This document shows, in pieces, positions 25,431 to 34,687 of a stretch of 64,000 nt of DNA. The translations under genes and the position numbers were made by a program. Numbering within the stretch: position 1 is the stretch's first letter; each line of letters begins with the position of its first letter. This DNA is from Oscillospiraceae bacterium (GTDB lineage Bacteria; Bacillota; Clostridia; Saccharofermentanales; Saccharofermentanaceae): contig CADAKH010000013.1 in NCBI GenBank assembly GCA_902788505.1, positions 1 through 64,000 on the forward strand. The letters run 5' to 3'. The notes under the pieces were generated by a model. It was not told the origin of the DNA and did not search any database. It saw nothing but the letters and a program-made list of their open reading frames with translations.

Positions 25431-27083
25431 ATGTCGACAGTTAAGAGCAAGCGTTTATCCAAGAAGTCTTTAGTATTCATTTCTGTGCTGGTGGTATTTG
25501 CTGCTGCTGTTACAACAGTATTCGCCCTGATCTACCAGAAGGGTTACCACGCAACCAGTATGCGCCTTCTCAGAGTAGAAGGTACAGTCAACATTGAGAC
25601 CGCAAACGGCGGTACAAAACCCGTAATAGACAACATAAGATTCCAGTCAGGAGATGCCCTGAACACAGGTGCAGACGGGCTTGCGTCAGTAGGTCTTGAT
25701 GATACGAAGATCATCACGCTCCAGAATGACAGCCGTGCCGAATTCACAAAGCAGGGCAAACACCTTGAACTCAAACTGACCAAGGGTGCAGTCTTTTTCA
25801 ATGTCACGGAAAAGCTTCAGCCCGACGAGACATTTGAGATCAAGACATCTACTATGACAGCCGGAATCAGAGGAACATCCGGTTATGTTTACTACGATGA
25901 ATCCGGAAGAGATGCTCTGATCGTCACTGACGGTTCAGTGGAAATATCTGCTACAAACCCGGTGACAGGTGAGACCAAGACTGCCAAAGTCGAAGGCGGT
26001 CAGGGTGCTACAGTTTATCTATATTCAGACAGAGAAGAGAATACTGTTTCATTTACACTTGAGGAGATCGGAATCAAAGATCTCAATGACTTTACAGTAC
26101 AAATGATAGTAGAGAACGAAGAACTCCTTAATAGAGTCTGTGATTATACCGGTTGGGACAAGGAAGCATTAAAGGATGTCATAAGCAGCATTCCTTCAAC
26201 AACACCGACCCAAACACCAACGCCTGTCCCTTCCGGTACACAGACTCCGACACAGACGGTGACACCTACACCTACAGTAGCACCTTCGGATACACCGACT
26301 CCTGTGCCTACGGCAGGAACTACATCAACGCCGACACCAAATCCGACGGTAACGCCTACTGCAGTTCCGACGGCAACAGTTACGCCTAAGCCAACGGCCA
26401 CAGCTACGCCTAAGCCGACAGCAACGGCTACTCCTACTGCAACACCGACAGCGACATCAACGCCGACGGCTACTCCGACAGCAACACCAACTGCAACACC
26501 TACTCCGGAGCCTTCAGCTATCCCTGAACCAACACCAATCCTTACACCCACTCCTGAGGAAGGATATACGATTAGAGAATCTTGTTGGAATGTTGAAACT
26601 GATGATGGCAGACTAATATTTATCACGGAAAAAACTGTTGGAGATGATAAGGAATACAGAGGTTATAAAGATGGTTCGTGGATAGATCTTACATACCAGC
26701 CTTATGCCGGAAACGGATGGGCAAATGCTGTTTTCTATTCAGATTTTGATAACCGTGAACAATATTACACTGAAGAGTTGTACCATTACGATGTAACTCC
26801 TCCCACGATACCTGTTTCAGATGATACTGAACCTTCTGTCCCTGATGGTTGGACTGCGGTAAACCAGGTTAATGGTTGGGGTTTAGAATACAATGAACAT
26901 AAGGTTTACATTATTTATCAAGGAACCGGTCCATTCAAGTCAAGAACTTTTAAAGGATGGTATAACGGCAGTTGGGTAGATCTGACTTGTAATGAGGACG
27001 GGGTCACTTGGATTGTTACACGAACGTTTACTATAACTGAAACAGGCGAAATCTATTTGTCTCATGATACGACATCATCGTAA
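25431..27083 (+). CDS. FecR-domain surface protein 1 with Thr-Pro stalk and C-terminal repeats
   Basis: The 550-residue protein has one transmembrane helix (about 13-34) and then an extracytoplasmic FecR domain (about 42-205) containing [22 protein letters not shown] and [18 protein letters not shown] helical segment (about 215-255) leads to a Thr-Pro-rich stalk (about 258-375). The C-terminus holds two related units of about 70 residues, each with an aromatic strand and a '[12 protein letters not shown]'-like core ([24 protein letters not shown]). No sigma factor or TonB receptor is present, so it is not a classical anti-sigma regulator. A surface or wall-spanning ligand-binding role is inferred. 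Confidence 0.82.
   Translation: MSTVKSKRLSKKSLVFISVLVVFAAAVTTVFALIYQKGYHATSMRLLRVEGTVNIETANGGTKPVIDNIRFQSGDALNTGADGLASVGLDDTKIITLQNDSRAEFTKQGKHLELKLTKGAVFFNVTEKLQPDETFEIKTSTMTAGIRGTSGYVYYDESGRDALIVTDGSVEISATNPVTGETKTAKVEGGQGATVYLYSDREENTVSFTLEEIGIKDLNDFTVQMIVENEELLNRVCDYTGWDKEALKDVISSIPSTTPTQTPTPVPSGTQTPTQTVTPTPTVAPSDTPTPVPTAGTTSTPTPNPTVTPTAVPTATVTPKPTATATPKPTATATPTATPTATSTPTATPTATPTATPTPEPSAIPEPTPILTPTPEEGYTIRESCWNVETDDGRLIFITEKTVGDDKEYRGYKDGSWIDLTYQPYAGNGWANAVFYSDFDNREQYYTEELYHYDVTPPTIPVSDDTEPSVPDGWTAVNQVNGWGLEYNEHKVYIIYQGTGPFKSRTFKGWYNGSWVDLTCNEDGVTWIVTRTFTITETGEIYLSHDTTSS
26190..26560 (+). repeat. Thr-Pro coding repeat (stalk of FecR protein 1)
   Basis: Degenerate ACN-CCN codon repeats encode a PTxTPT-like stalk. 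The DNA is repetitive (for example repeated GCAACACCGACAGC-like units), which could allow length changes by slippage or recombination with the similar tract at 29395-29720. Confidence 0.7.
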
Positions 27084-27180
27084 TTAATTGAATGATGTTG
27101 TGTTTGATGGAATTTAGTAAGTAATGAAAGTATTATGATATAATTCTCTTTTGATTATTATATAAAGAGGGAATAATTTA

Positions 27181-28470
27181 ATGGGATTTAGTTTTAACAT
27201 CAGAAAAATGACTCTTGGAATGAAGATCATATATTCAGTAGTTGCTTTAGGAATAGTAGCAGCTATAGTTATTGCCATTGTTTTGTCCCGTAACGCATAT
27301 CTGGCGAATACTATGCGACTTCTTCGTGTAGAAGGCACAGTAAATATTGAGAATGGCGATGGCGGAACCAAACCCGTTATCGATAATATCCGTTTCCAGT
27401 CAGGTGATGCACTTAATACCGGAGCAGACGGACTTGCATCTGTCGGACTGGATGATTCCAAGATCGTAACTCTTCAGAATGACAGCAGAGCAGAGTTCAC
27501 CAAGAGCGGAAAGCGCCTTGAACTTAAGCTGACAAAGGGAGCTCTTTTCTTTAACGTAACAGAGAAGCTTAGTGAAGATGAGACATTTGAGATTAAGACA
27601 TCTACAATGACTGCCGGCATAAGAGGTACATCAGGTTATGTTTACTACGATGACGATGGCAGGGACTCTCTCATAATCACTGATGGTGTGGTTATCGTAA
27701 CTGCGATTAATCCTGAGACAGGAGAGACGAAGTATGCAGAAGTCCGTGGCGGACAGAAAATTACTGTATATCTCTATTCTGACAGAACTCAGGACAGTGT
27801 TGAGTTCTCAATCACAGATGTTAAAGAGAATGATCTCCCTGAATTCCCGTTGCAGATGATTTCCGAGAACGAAGAACTCATTAACAGGGTTTGTGAATTC
27901 ACCGGCTGGGACAAGGAAGCTTTGAAGGCAGCGGCAAGTGCAGCGCTTGCAGCAGTTACAGCTAATCCTGATGTAACAGCAACACCTGTTCCTACATCTA
28001 ACGCAACGGCTACACCTAAGCCGACTAATACGGTAACTCCTACACCGTCTTCTACACCTTCTCCGACACCTGAGCCGGATGAGACAGAGGAGACTGAAGA
28101 AACCGAAGAAACAGAAGAAACAGAAGAAACAGAAGAAACAAAGGCAACGGAGGAAACGGCAGCCTCGATTCCTTCAGCTGAACCTACAGCAATACCAACT
28201 GCTTCACCCATACCTACACCGGAAGATGATCCTGAAGTATTAGTCAGTTATAACGTTGAAATCGAGGTTGAAATACCAAACAGCAGTCCTGGTGACATTA
28301 ATTATGATCCTACTGCTACAGAAACAACCAAATATAAGTATACGATCGATAATGTCCCTCTCGATGATGATGACAAACCGGATTATGAGTACATTTCAGA
28401 TTATGTTAATACATATTATCCAAATCATGGTTATTGGGAGATTCTAAGTTATTCCGGTAATTATGCTTGA
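27181..28470 (+). CDS. FecR-domain surface protein 2 with Thr-Pro and Glu-Glu-Thr stalk
   Basis: The 429-residue paralogue has a transmembrane helix at about 14-36 and a FecR domain at about 43-205 closely matching its neighbours. The stalk is Thr-Pro rich (about 260-300) and then an EET run (about 301-321). The C-terminus (about 350-429) is a different, Tyr/Asp-rich segment without the YxGxxxGxW repeats of its neighbours. A -10 box TATAAT at 27139-27144 and AGAGGG before the ATG suggest it can also be expressed from its own promoter. Confidence 0.8.
   Translation: MGFSFNIRKMTLGMKIIYSVVALGIVAAIVIAIVLSRNAYLANTMRLLRVEGTVNIENGDGGTKPVIDNIRFQSGDALNTGADGLASVGLDDSKIVTLQNDSRAEFTKSGKRLELKLTKGALFFNVTEKLSEDETFEIKTSTMTAGIRGTSGYVYYDDDGRDSLIITDGVVIVTAINPETGETKYAEVRGGQKITVYLYSDRTQDSVEFSITDVKENDLPEFPLQMISENEELINRVCEFTGWDKEALKAAASAALAAVTANPDVTATPVPTSNATATPKPTNTVTPTPSSTPSPTPEPDETEETEETEETEETEETEETKATEETAASIPSAEPTAIPTASPIPTPEDDPEVLVSYNVEIEVEIPNSSPGDINYDPTATETTKYKYTIDNVPLDDDDKPDYEYISDYVNTYYPNHGYWEILSYSGNYA
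28081..28143 (+). repeat. Nine-base tandem repeat inside FecR protein 2
   Basis: Seven units of a GAAACAGAA-type 9-mer encode consecutive Glu-Thr-Glu/Glu-Glu-Thr triplets. The central three units (28108-28134) are identical. Changes in copy number would keep the frame and alter stalk length. Confidence 0.8.
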
Positions 28471-28578
28471 TTGAGACTTAAAATTTTGTGACAGTACAAA
28501 ATAATATATCTGCGGATTACATGCATTGTTGATATATTGAACCATTAGGCCACTTGTGATTTTGAAAGGCGGTTTATT

Positions 28579-30198
28579 ATGAACTTAATCGATAGAATCA
28601 AGAAGATGCCTCTCGGAATTAAGATTGCTTGTTCTGCAGCGGTAGTGGCACTTATTGCAGCAGTTGTTACTGTTGCTGTACTTTCACGCAATGGTTATAT
28701 TGCTACAACCATGAGACTCCTTCGTGTTGAAGGAACTGTTACTATTGAAGATTCAAAGGGCGGAATCAAACCTGTTATTGATAACATAAGATTCCAGTCC
28801 GGTGATGCTCTTAGTACCGGATCTGATGGACTTGCATCTGTCGGTCTGGATGATACCAAGATCATCACTTTGCAAAATGACAGCAGAGCTGAGTTTACCA
28901 AGCATGGTAAGCACCTTGAGCTCAATCTTACTAAAGGTGCCGTTTTCTTTAATGTCACTGAGAAGCTTCAGCCGGATGAAACATTTGAGATAAAGACATC
29001 TACCATGACTGCCGGAATCAGAGGTACGTCGGGTATGGTCTATTATGATCAACAAGATAAAAGAGATTCCCTGATCGTAACGGATGGTGCAGTGATCATT
29101 ACTGCTACGAATCCGGATACCGGAGTGACAAGATATGCCGAAGTCCATGGCGGTCAGAAGATTACAGTCTATCTGTACGATGATGATGTTCATGAAGATG
29201 TTGAATTCGGTCTTACCGATGTTTCCGCAGGTGATTTGGACGAATTTACACTTGAAAGGCTTGTAGAGGATGAAGAACTCCTGAACAGAGTATGCGAATA
29301 TACCGGTTGGGAACAGGAAGAATTAAAAAGCTTCGTCAATGCAATTACAAGCGGAGAAGTTGTTGGCAAAGAGACAGAAGTATCTTTAAAGGTAACTCCT
29401 ACACCTACAATTACTCCTGTGCCTACTGTAACTCCAAAGCCTACATCTACGGTTACACCAACGCCTTCTCCAACTGCTGGTGTGACTGTAACGCCGACGC
29501 CTGTGCCGGCTGCTGATGCAACGGCTACACCGACAGCTACTAATACACCGTCTGTAACGCCGACTGTTACACCTAAGCCGACAGCAACGTCGACACCTAA
29601 GCCAACAGCTACATCAACGCCCAGACCGACAGCAACGTCGACACCTAAGCCGACAGCGACGTCAACACCTACACCGACAGCGACTTCAACACCCGTTCCT
29701 TCGCCGACATTAAGTCCTTCTTCAGAGCCTGTAGTAATGACCGGATGTCATAAGACTTCGTATTGGGGTGACAGCTATAAGGGCAATACCATCTATATCT
29801 GCTGTGATGATGATGATAACTATTATGGTTATTTGAATGGCGAATGGGTTCTGCTCGATGATGACAGTATGCAGATGGCCGACGGTGTTGTATTCCTTAT
29901 AGATGGTACGTATGACGAGTATTACTCATATAGCTGGGGTGCTGCTTTTAACGTTGTACCTCCTGATGGTTATGAAAAGTCACATATTTGGGGAAATACA
30001 TACGAAGGCAGAACCGTTTATATTTGTGAACAGACTTATACAGAAAATGGTAACCCGGGAACCCGTTATATGGGTTTTTATGATGATGAATGGATCGAAC
30101 TTGAATGCTTCATGTATGCTGAAGATGAAGTTCATTATCTTATATATTACGTAAATCATACGGTTCTGAATGATAATTATTATACGGAAGCACCTTAA
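28579..30198 (+). CDS. FecR-domain surface protein 3 with Thr-Pro stalk and C-terminal repeats
   Basis: The 539-residue paralogue has a transmembrane helix (about 14-36), a FecR domain (about 43-205, again with [13 protein letters not shown] and the TAGIRGTSG core) and a Thr-Pro stalk (about 272-380). Two C-terminal repeats follow with cores [12 protein letters not shown] and [12 protein letters not shown], related to those of FecR protein 1. Its stop is 5 bases before the adenylate cyclase start, so it belongs to the cyclase operon. This close coupling suggests that the FecR and CHASE2 modules interact outside the membrane (inference). Confidence 0.82.
   Translation: MNLIDRIKKMPLGIKIACSAAVVALIAAVVTVAVLSRNGYIATTMRLLRVEGTVTIEDSKGGIKPVIDNIRFQSGDALSTGSDGLASVGLDDTKIITLQNDSRAEFTKHGKHLELNLTKGAVFFNVTEKLQPDETFEIKTSTMTAGIRGTSGMVYYDQQDKRDSLIVTDGAVIITATNPDTGVTRYAEVHGGQKITVYLYDDDVHEDVEFGLTDVSAGDLDEFTLERLVEDEELLNRVCEYTGWEQEELKSFVNAITSGEVVGKETEVSLKVTPTPTITPVPTVTPKPTSTVTPTPSPTAGVTVTPTPVPAADATATPTATNTPSVTPTVTPKPTATSTPKPTATSTPRPTATSTPKPTATSTPTPTATSTPVPSPTLSPSSEPVVMTGCHKTSYWGDSYKGNTIYICCDDDDNYYGYLNGEWVLLDDDSMQMADGVVFLIDGTYDEYYSYSWGAAFNVVPPDGYEKSHIWGNTYEGRTVYICEQTYTENGNPGTRYMGFYDDEWIELECFMYAEDEVHYLIYYVNHTVLNDNYYTEAP
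29395..29720 (+). repeat. Thr-Pro coding repeat (stalk of FecR protein 3)
   Basis: The tract holds repeated ACACCTAAGCCGACAGC-like units encoding [12 protein letters not shown] repeats, similar in DNA to the tract at 26190-26560. It is coding and in frame throughout, so it is not a CRISPR array. Confidence 0.7.
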
Positions 30199-30203
30199 AT
30201 ATT

Positions 30204-32006
30204 ATGAATGAACGAACAAAAAAACTGATCATTTCTTTTGCGTGGGCTGCTGCCATAACAGTCTTGTGTGCAGTCGGTCTTTTCCGGAAGCCTGAATTAT
30301 GGGTCGAAGATGAACTTTTCCAAAGGCCTGAGGCTGTACCCGGTGATATAGTCATTATCGGAATTGATGAGAAAGACATTGCGGAATTCGGTTATTACAA
30401 TACCTGGGACAGATCGATCATGGCATCTGCTTTGGAAGCGCTTGCATCAGATCCTGAGAGACGTCCTGCTGTAGTTGCAATCGATACAACGTATGCGGGA
30501 ACGATCAAAGATAAGCCTGAAGGTGATAAGAGACTTGTTGATGCGGCAGCTGAGCTTGGCAATGTCATTACCGCTACTCAAGCTACATATGGTACTAAGA
30601 CAACTTTTGGAAGTGCCACGGTCATTATCGATGATTTCGCAGTCCTGAATTACGAAGAGCCTTTTGAAGAATTGAAAGAAGTGACAACTCAGGGACACAT
30701 CAATGCGATGTACGATGAGGATGGTGTCGTTCGTCATGCTCTTTTGTATGTTGAACCGGAAGGAAGACGGGTCTATTCAATGCAGTTTGAAGCTGCAAGA
30801 ATGTATGCTCTTCAGAAGGGCTACGATGTACAGCTTCCGCCTACGAATTCCAGAGGACAGTTCTTTGTTCCTTTTTCTGCCAAGCCGGGTGATTTCTACG
30901 ACGGAGTCAATCTCAGCATGCTGATAAACGGAGAAGTTGATCCGTCTTACTATGAAGGCAAACTCGTTCTCATAGGACCTTATACCACAGGTCTTCAGGA
31001 TTCGTATAACACCCCTATCGATAAAGGCCAGATGATGTACGGAGTCGAGTATCAGGCTAATGTTATTCAGTGTATTCTCGATGCGAAGTATAAGCAGGAG
31101 GCACCTGACTATTTCCAGATCGGTGCTTTATTTATCATTTGTTTTGCGTTTTGTGTCTTCTGTTATGACAGGAAACTCAGATTCACGATCCCCGCTGTTC
31201 TCGTCGGTGAGTTTGTGGCTATCGGTATTTCCTTATGGCTTTATTCCGTAGGCTATATCACTCATGCTCTGTGGATCCCTTTGGGACTTTTCATACTTTT
31301 CATTGTAAGTGTTGCCAGCAACTATATCCGTGCTGCGATCGAAAGGCAGAATGTAACCAGAACATTCGAAAGATATGTTGCTCCGAATATCGTTAATGAG
31401 ATCCTTAAGGAAGGTACCGACAGCCTGAAGCTTGGCGGCAAGCTATGTGATATAGCAGTGCTTTTCGTTGATATCAGAGGCTTTACCACGATGTCTGAAC
31501 GTCTGTCTCCTGAAGAGGTCGTTTATATCCTTAACCAGTATCTTTCAATGACAAGTGCCTGTGTCGAACGACATCAGGGAACACTCGATAAGTTCGTCGG
31601 TGATGCCACGATGGCATTCTGGGGAGCACCGATTGCAGATGATGAAGCAGTTTATCACGCAGCATTGACAGCTCTTGATATAATAAAAGGAGCGGATGAA
31701 CTTTCTGCTAAACTTAAAGCAGAGGTGAATGAAGAGATCCATGTCGGAGTCGGTGTTAACTTCGGACCTGCTGTCGTAGGCAACATGGGATCTGAAAGAC
31801 GAATGGACTACACCGCAATAGGTGATACTGTAAATACATCTGCAAGACTTGAAGCAAATGCTCCGGGTGGTACTATTTATGTAAGCCGGGCGGTAGCAGA
31901 TGCTTTGAAGGGCAGGATGAAATGTGTGCCGCTCGAAAAGCCGATAAAGCTCAAGGGTAAGGCAGACGGATTTGAGATACTGAGTCTTATCGGACCGGAG
32001 GAATAA
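30204..32006 (+). CDS. CHASE2-domain class III adenylate cyclase
   Basis: The 600-residue protein has an N-terminal helix (about 9-27), an external CHASE2 domain (about 30-300), three membrane helices (about 308-390) and a C-terminal class III cyclase domain. The catalytic metal aspartates are in FVDIRGFTTM and VGDATMAFWG. The adenine-specifying Lys and Asp are in LDKFVGD and MDYTAIGD, and the transition-state Asn/Arg in NTSARLE. It should make cAMP from ATP in response to an external cue. It lies between fecR-like gene 3 and the GAF-GGDEF gene (2-base gap), so it is in one operon with both. Confidence 0.92.
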   Translation: MNERTKKLIISFAWAAAITVLCAVGLFRKPELWVEDELFQRPEAVPGDIVIIGIDEKDIAEFGYYNTWDRSIMASALEALASDPERRPAVVAIDTTYAGTIKDKPEGDKRLVDAAAELGNVITATQATYGTKTTFGSATVIIDDFAVLNYEEPFEELKEVTTQGHINAMYDEDGVVRHALLYVEPEGRRVYSMQFEAARMYALQKGYDVQLPPTNSRGQFFVPFSAKPGDFYDGVNLSMLINGEVDPSYYEGKLVLIGPYTTGLQDSYNTPIDKGQMMYGVEYQANVIQCILDAKYKQEAPDYFQIGALFIICFAFCVFCYDRKLRFTIPAVLVGEFVAIGISLWLYSVGYITHALWIPLGLFILFIVSVASNYIRAAIERQNVTRTFERYVAPNIVNEILKEGTDSLKLGGKLCDIAVLFVDIRGFTTMSERLSPEEVVYILNQYLSMTSACVERHQGTLDKFVGDATMAFWGAPIADDEAVYHAALTALDIIKGADELSAKLKAEVNEEIHVGVGVNFGPAVVGNMGSERRMDYTAIGDTVNTSARLEANAPGGTIYVSRAVADALKGRMKCVPLEKPIKLKGKADGFEILSLIGPEE

Positions 32007-32008
32007 AG

Positions 32009-33721
32009 ATGCTGAAGTTTTTGGGAAGAGGTTCTGCTTTTACAGATGAGCATAACAGTGCTTATTTTATAGAGAACGATGAGTTGGTCTTGCTGGACTG
32101 CCCTATGAGCGCTTTTGCAAGATTGAACGATAAGAATCTGGCGATTTTCGATCACATCTATGTTTTGATAACGCATACTCACGGTGATCATTCCGGCGGA
32201 ATAGGGATGTTGATCGATCTTTTGCAGTTCTCGGTGAAGACTCCGATCACGATCGTAGCTCCGTCTAAGGAAGTTGAAGCTGATCTTTTCTATCTAATAT
32301 CAAGAATAGAAGGCTGCAGCACCGAATGGTTCCAGCTTATAAATGTTGAAGATCTGAATAAGGACTGGTTCTGTTGTTCTATTCCGACGACACACACCGA
32401 AGAGCTTGAAGGCAAGTGTTTCGGATACTGCTTGAATGTTAAAGGTCACAGAATTGTATATACAGGCGATACCAATACTCTTATTCCTTATGAGAAGTAT
32501 CTCGAAAAGGGTGCATATTTCTACTGTGAAGTATCTGCTTACAAAACACCTGTTCACCTTTATTGCAGCGAGATACACGATAAGATCAAAGAATATGTCT
32601 CATCCGGAATGAAGGTTTTCCTTATGCATATGGATGATGAGAAAAGAATATTACAGGTTATGGGAGACACCGGTGCGGAGCTTGCACCGCTCGAACTCGG
32701 AGGAGCTACTATGGAAGATAACGGAAGAATGCTGAACGGAATTTTTGACATTACCAACAGCCTTTACAGAGATATGTGCATGAACGACAGCAAGGACCAT
32801 AATCTCCTGTTCTCATATCTCACTAATCTCAGTAAGACGATCGTTGATGCTGACAGAGCAAGCTTTTGGAAATGGGACAAGAGAAAGGGTCAGATCTGGA
32901 CAATGTCTGCTACAGGTATTGATAAGATCGTAATCCCGGATAACACGGGTCTTGTAGGAAAAGCATTGAGAACAAAGAGAACGATCATCACAAACGATCC
33001 TTATAATGATCCTGACTTTAACAAGGATATTGATCTCAGGACAGGTTATACGACCAAGTCTATTCTTGTTTTGCCGGTTGCAGATATCAACGGTAATTTC
33101 ATTGGCGCTCTGCAGCTTATAAACAAGAATTCCGAAATGGGTTTTGATGATGAGACAGATCCCAAGAAACTTTCACTTGCAGCTCTCGTCTGTGGAATTG
33201 CTCTTGAGTCTGAGACTTTTCTTGAGGATTCACATCACGATAAGCTCACAGGCCTTAAGAACAGAATGGGCTTCTACTATGATTTCGGCAACAAGTACAA
33301 GGACTATCTGATTCCCGAATCAGGAAAGAAGATGTCCGTATTCATCTGCGATATTGATAAGTTCAAGAGTGTTAACGATACTTACGGTCACAATGCCGGT
33401 GACGACGTTCTCGCATTCACATCCCATCTCATTGAATCCATGTGCAGCGAGAATGATGGCGTCTACAGATGGGGAGGTGAGGAATTCGTTATGGTAATGC
33501 GTGATGCCGGTATCGAAGACGCAGTCAGGAAGGCTGAAGAGATCAGGGTCAAGCTTATGAATTCCGATATCGAAGCAGACGGCAATACAATAAGATGTAC
33601 ACTGAGCTTCGGCTGTGCTCTTTTCGATCCGACAAAACCTATTGAAGAGAACATCAGTCATGCTGATGAGAAACTCTATACCGCAAAAGAGACCGGAAGA
33701 AACAAGGTTTGTTGGGAATAA
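32009..33721 (+). CDS. Metallo-beta-lactamase-fold/GAF/GGDEF diguanylate cyclase
   Basis: The 570-residue protein has an RNase Z-like metallo-beta-lactamase domain (about 1-225) with HTHGDHSGG, GDTN and the late MHMDDE segment. A GAF domain (about 255-405) includes RTGYTTKSILVLPV and QLINK. The GGDEF domain (about 415-570) has RWGGEEF, and the metal-binding DIDKFK is intact. The RxxD inhibitory site is missing (Ser replaces Arg). The GAF pattern is like cyclic-nucleotide-binding GAFs, and a cAMP-making gene is immediately upstream, so cAMP control of c-di-GMP synthesis is a plausible inference. GGAGGAAT within the cyclase end is its ribosome site. Confidence 0.88.
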   Translation: MLKFLGRGSAFTDEHNSAYFIENDELVLLDCPMSAFARLNDKNLAIFDHIYVLITHTHGDHSGGIGMLIDLLQFSVKTPITIVAPSKEVEADLFYLISRIEGCSTEWFQLINVEDLNKDWFCCSIPTTHTEELEGKCFGYCLNVKGHRIVYTGDTNTLIPYEKYLEKGAYFYCEVSAYKTPVHLYCSEIHDKIKEYVSSGMKVFLMHMDDEKRILQVMGDTGAELAPLELGGATMEDNGRMLNGIFDITNSLYRDMCMNDSKDHNLLFSYLTNLSKTIVDADRASFWKWDKRKGQIWTMSATGIDKIVIPDNTGLVGKALRTKRTIITNDPYNDPDFNKDIDLRTGYTTKSILVLPVADINGNFIGALQLINKNSEMGFDDETDPKKLSLAALVCGIALESETFLEDSHHDKLTGLKNRMGFYYDFGNKYKDYLIPESGKKMSVFICDIDKFKSVNDTYGHNAGDDVLAFTSHLIESMCSENDGVYRWGGEEFVMVMRDAGIEDAVRKAEEIRVKLMNSDIEADGNTIRCTLSFGCALFDPTKPIEENISHADEKLYTAKETGRNKVCWE

Positions 33722-33770
33722 TTATTGTAAATTTTTATTGATTATTGTAATATTAGTACAAATGAAAAGG

Positions 33771-33796
33771 CCTGTGTTCAAAAACACAGGTTTTTT
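33771..33796 (+). terminator. Rho-independent terminator after the cyclase operon
   Basis: CCTGTGTT/AACACAGG with loop CAAA is followed by six Ts. It closes the fecR-cyclase-GGDEF operon. Confidence 0.92.
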
Positions 33797-33841
33797 CAAA
33801 TTTTTAAGGAATAAAAAGGGTAGTTTTTAAGGGGGTTGAAA

Positions 33842-34513
33842 ATGGCATTTTGCAAAAAATGTGGTGCCTTTATGGCAGAAGACGCTCTGGCTTGTGAGCA
33901 GTGCGGAACAAAGGTTAAAACAGCTAAGGATGATCTTATCGATAAGCTTGTAAGATACAAGCAGCTTCTGTCTGAGTATGAGGAACTCAAGACGATGATG
34001 AAGCCGCAGAGTACTTATGTTTCAGAAGATACTACGGTCTATAAGACGAGATCCTTTATGAGATATTTCTGGCCTTTCCTGGTAGGTGGTATTGTCGGCG
34101 GTTATCTTGTGTATATGATCGCGACAATGATTTCCGTGGCAACGATATCCGACAATATGACTCCTGAGACGGCGATCAACCTTGCAATGGGCGATGTTTT
34201 TGGCGGCTATATTGTTGCATTGATAGTTGCTTTAGCGATCATTATCATTGGCGTTAAAATCTCAAAGAATAAGCAGGCAGCATTTAACAGCAATGCTGAA
34301 TACATGATGAGACAGGCCGAAAAGAGAAGACAGGAGGCCCAGGACAATCAGAAGATCCTCAATGTATATCAGGAGAATGTTACTGAGATGCACCTATACG
34401 AGCATCTGGTTCCCGAACAGTACCGCAACTCTTCAAAAGTCGGTACTATCATCGATCTTCTCAAAGAGGATAAAGCTGAGACTGTTGAAGAAGCTTGCGC
34501 ACTTTTCGGCTGA
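33842..34513 (+). CDS. Zinc-ribbon membrane protein, unknown function
   Basis: The 223-residue protein starts with a short zinc ribbon (CKKC...CEQC, residues 4-22) and a charged helix. Two transmembrane helices lie at about 66-90 and 118-142, with a C-terminal cytoplasmic helical region. ATG 33842 follows AAGGGGG; TTG 33836 is in frame but less likely. It stands alone between two terminators. The ribbon-plus-membrane layout recalls the larger protein at 7667 but I see no clear homology. Confidence 0.7.
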   Translation: MAFCKKCGAFMAEDALACEQCGTKVKTAKDDLIDKLVRYKQLLSEYEELKTMMKPQSTYVSEDTTVYKTRSFMRYFWPFLVGGIVGGYLVYMIATMISVATISDNMTPETAINLAMGDVFGGYIVALIVALAIIIIGVKISKNKQAAFNSNAEYMMRQAEKRRQEAQDNQKILNVYQENVTEMHLYEHLVPEQYRNSSKVGTIIDLLKEDKAETVEEACALFG

Positions 34514-34542
34514 TCCTGACATTACATAAAAATGTTTCAAAC

Positions 34543-34620
34543 AGGCTGTCCCTGATTTGCAGCACCCCCCAAAAAAGTTGAACAAACTTTGGGGGTTCGT
34601 TGCAGATTGGGACAGCCTTT
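34543..34620 (+). terminator. Long two-part hairpin terminator
   Basis: AGGCTGTCCC (34543-34552) pairs perfectly with GGGACAGCCT (34609-34618), enclosing a second stem of CCCCCAAA with TTTGGGGG. A short T run follows. The outer stem shares the GGCTG start of other terminators in the window. Confidence 0.75.
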
Positions 34621-34687
34621 ATTGAATTTAACATATTTCATTATTCTTGAAATGATGTAAAATCTACCCTTGGTCATTGGAGGGAAT

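Noticed and set aside
26144..26626. Gly/Val-rich minus-strand frame of 160 codons
   Set aside because: It is the mirror of the Thr-Pro stalk codons of FecR protein 1 and not a real gene.
26190..29720. Possible CRISPR or other intergenic repeat array
   Set aside because: The repeats are in-frame Thr-Pro codons without regular unique spacers, and no cas genes are near.
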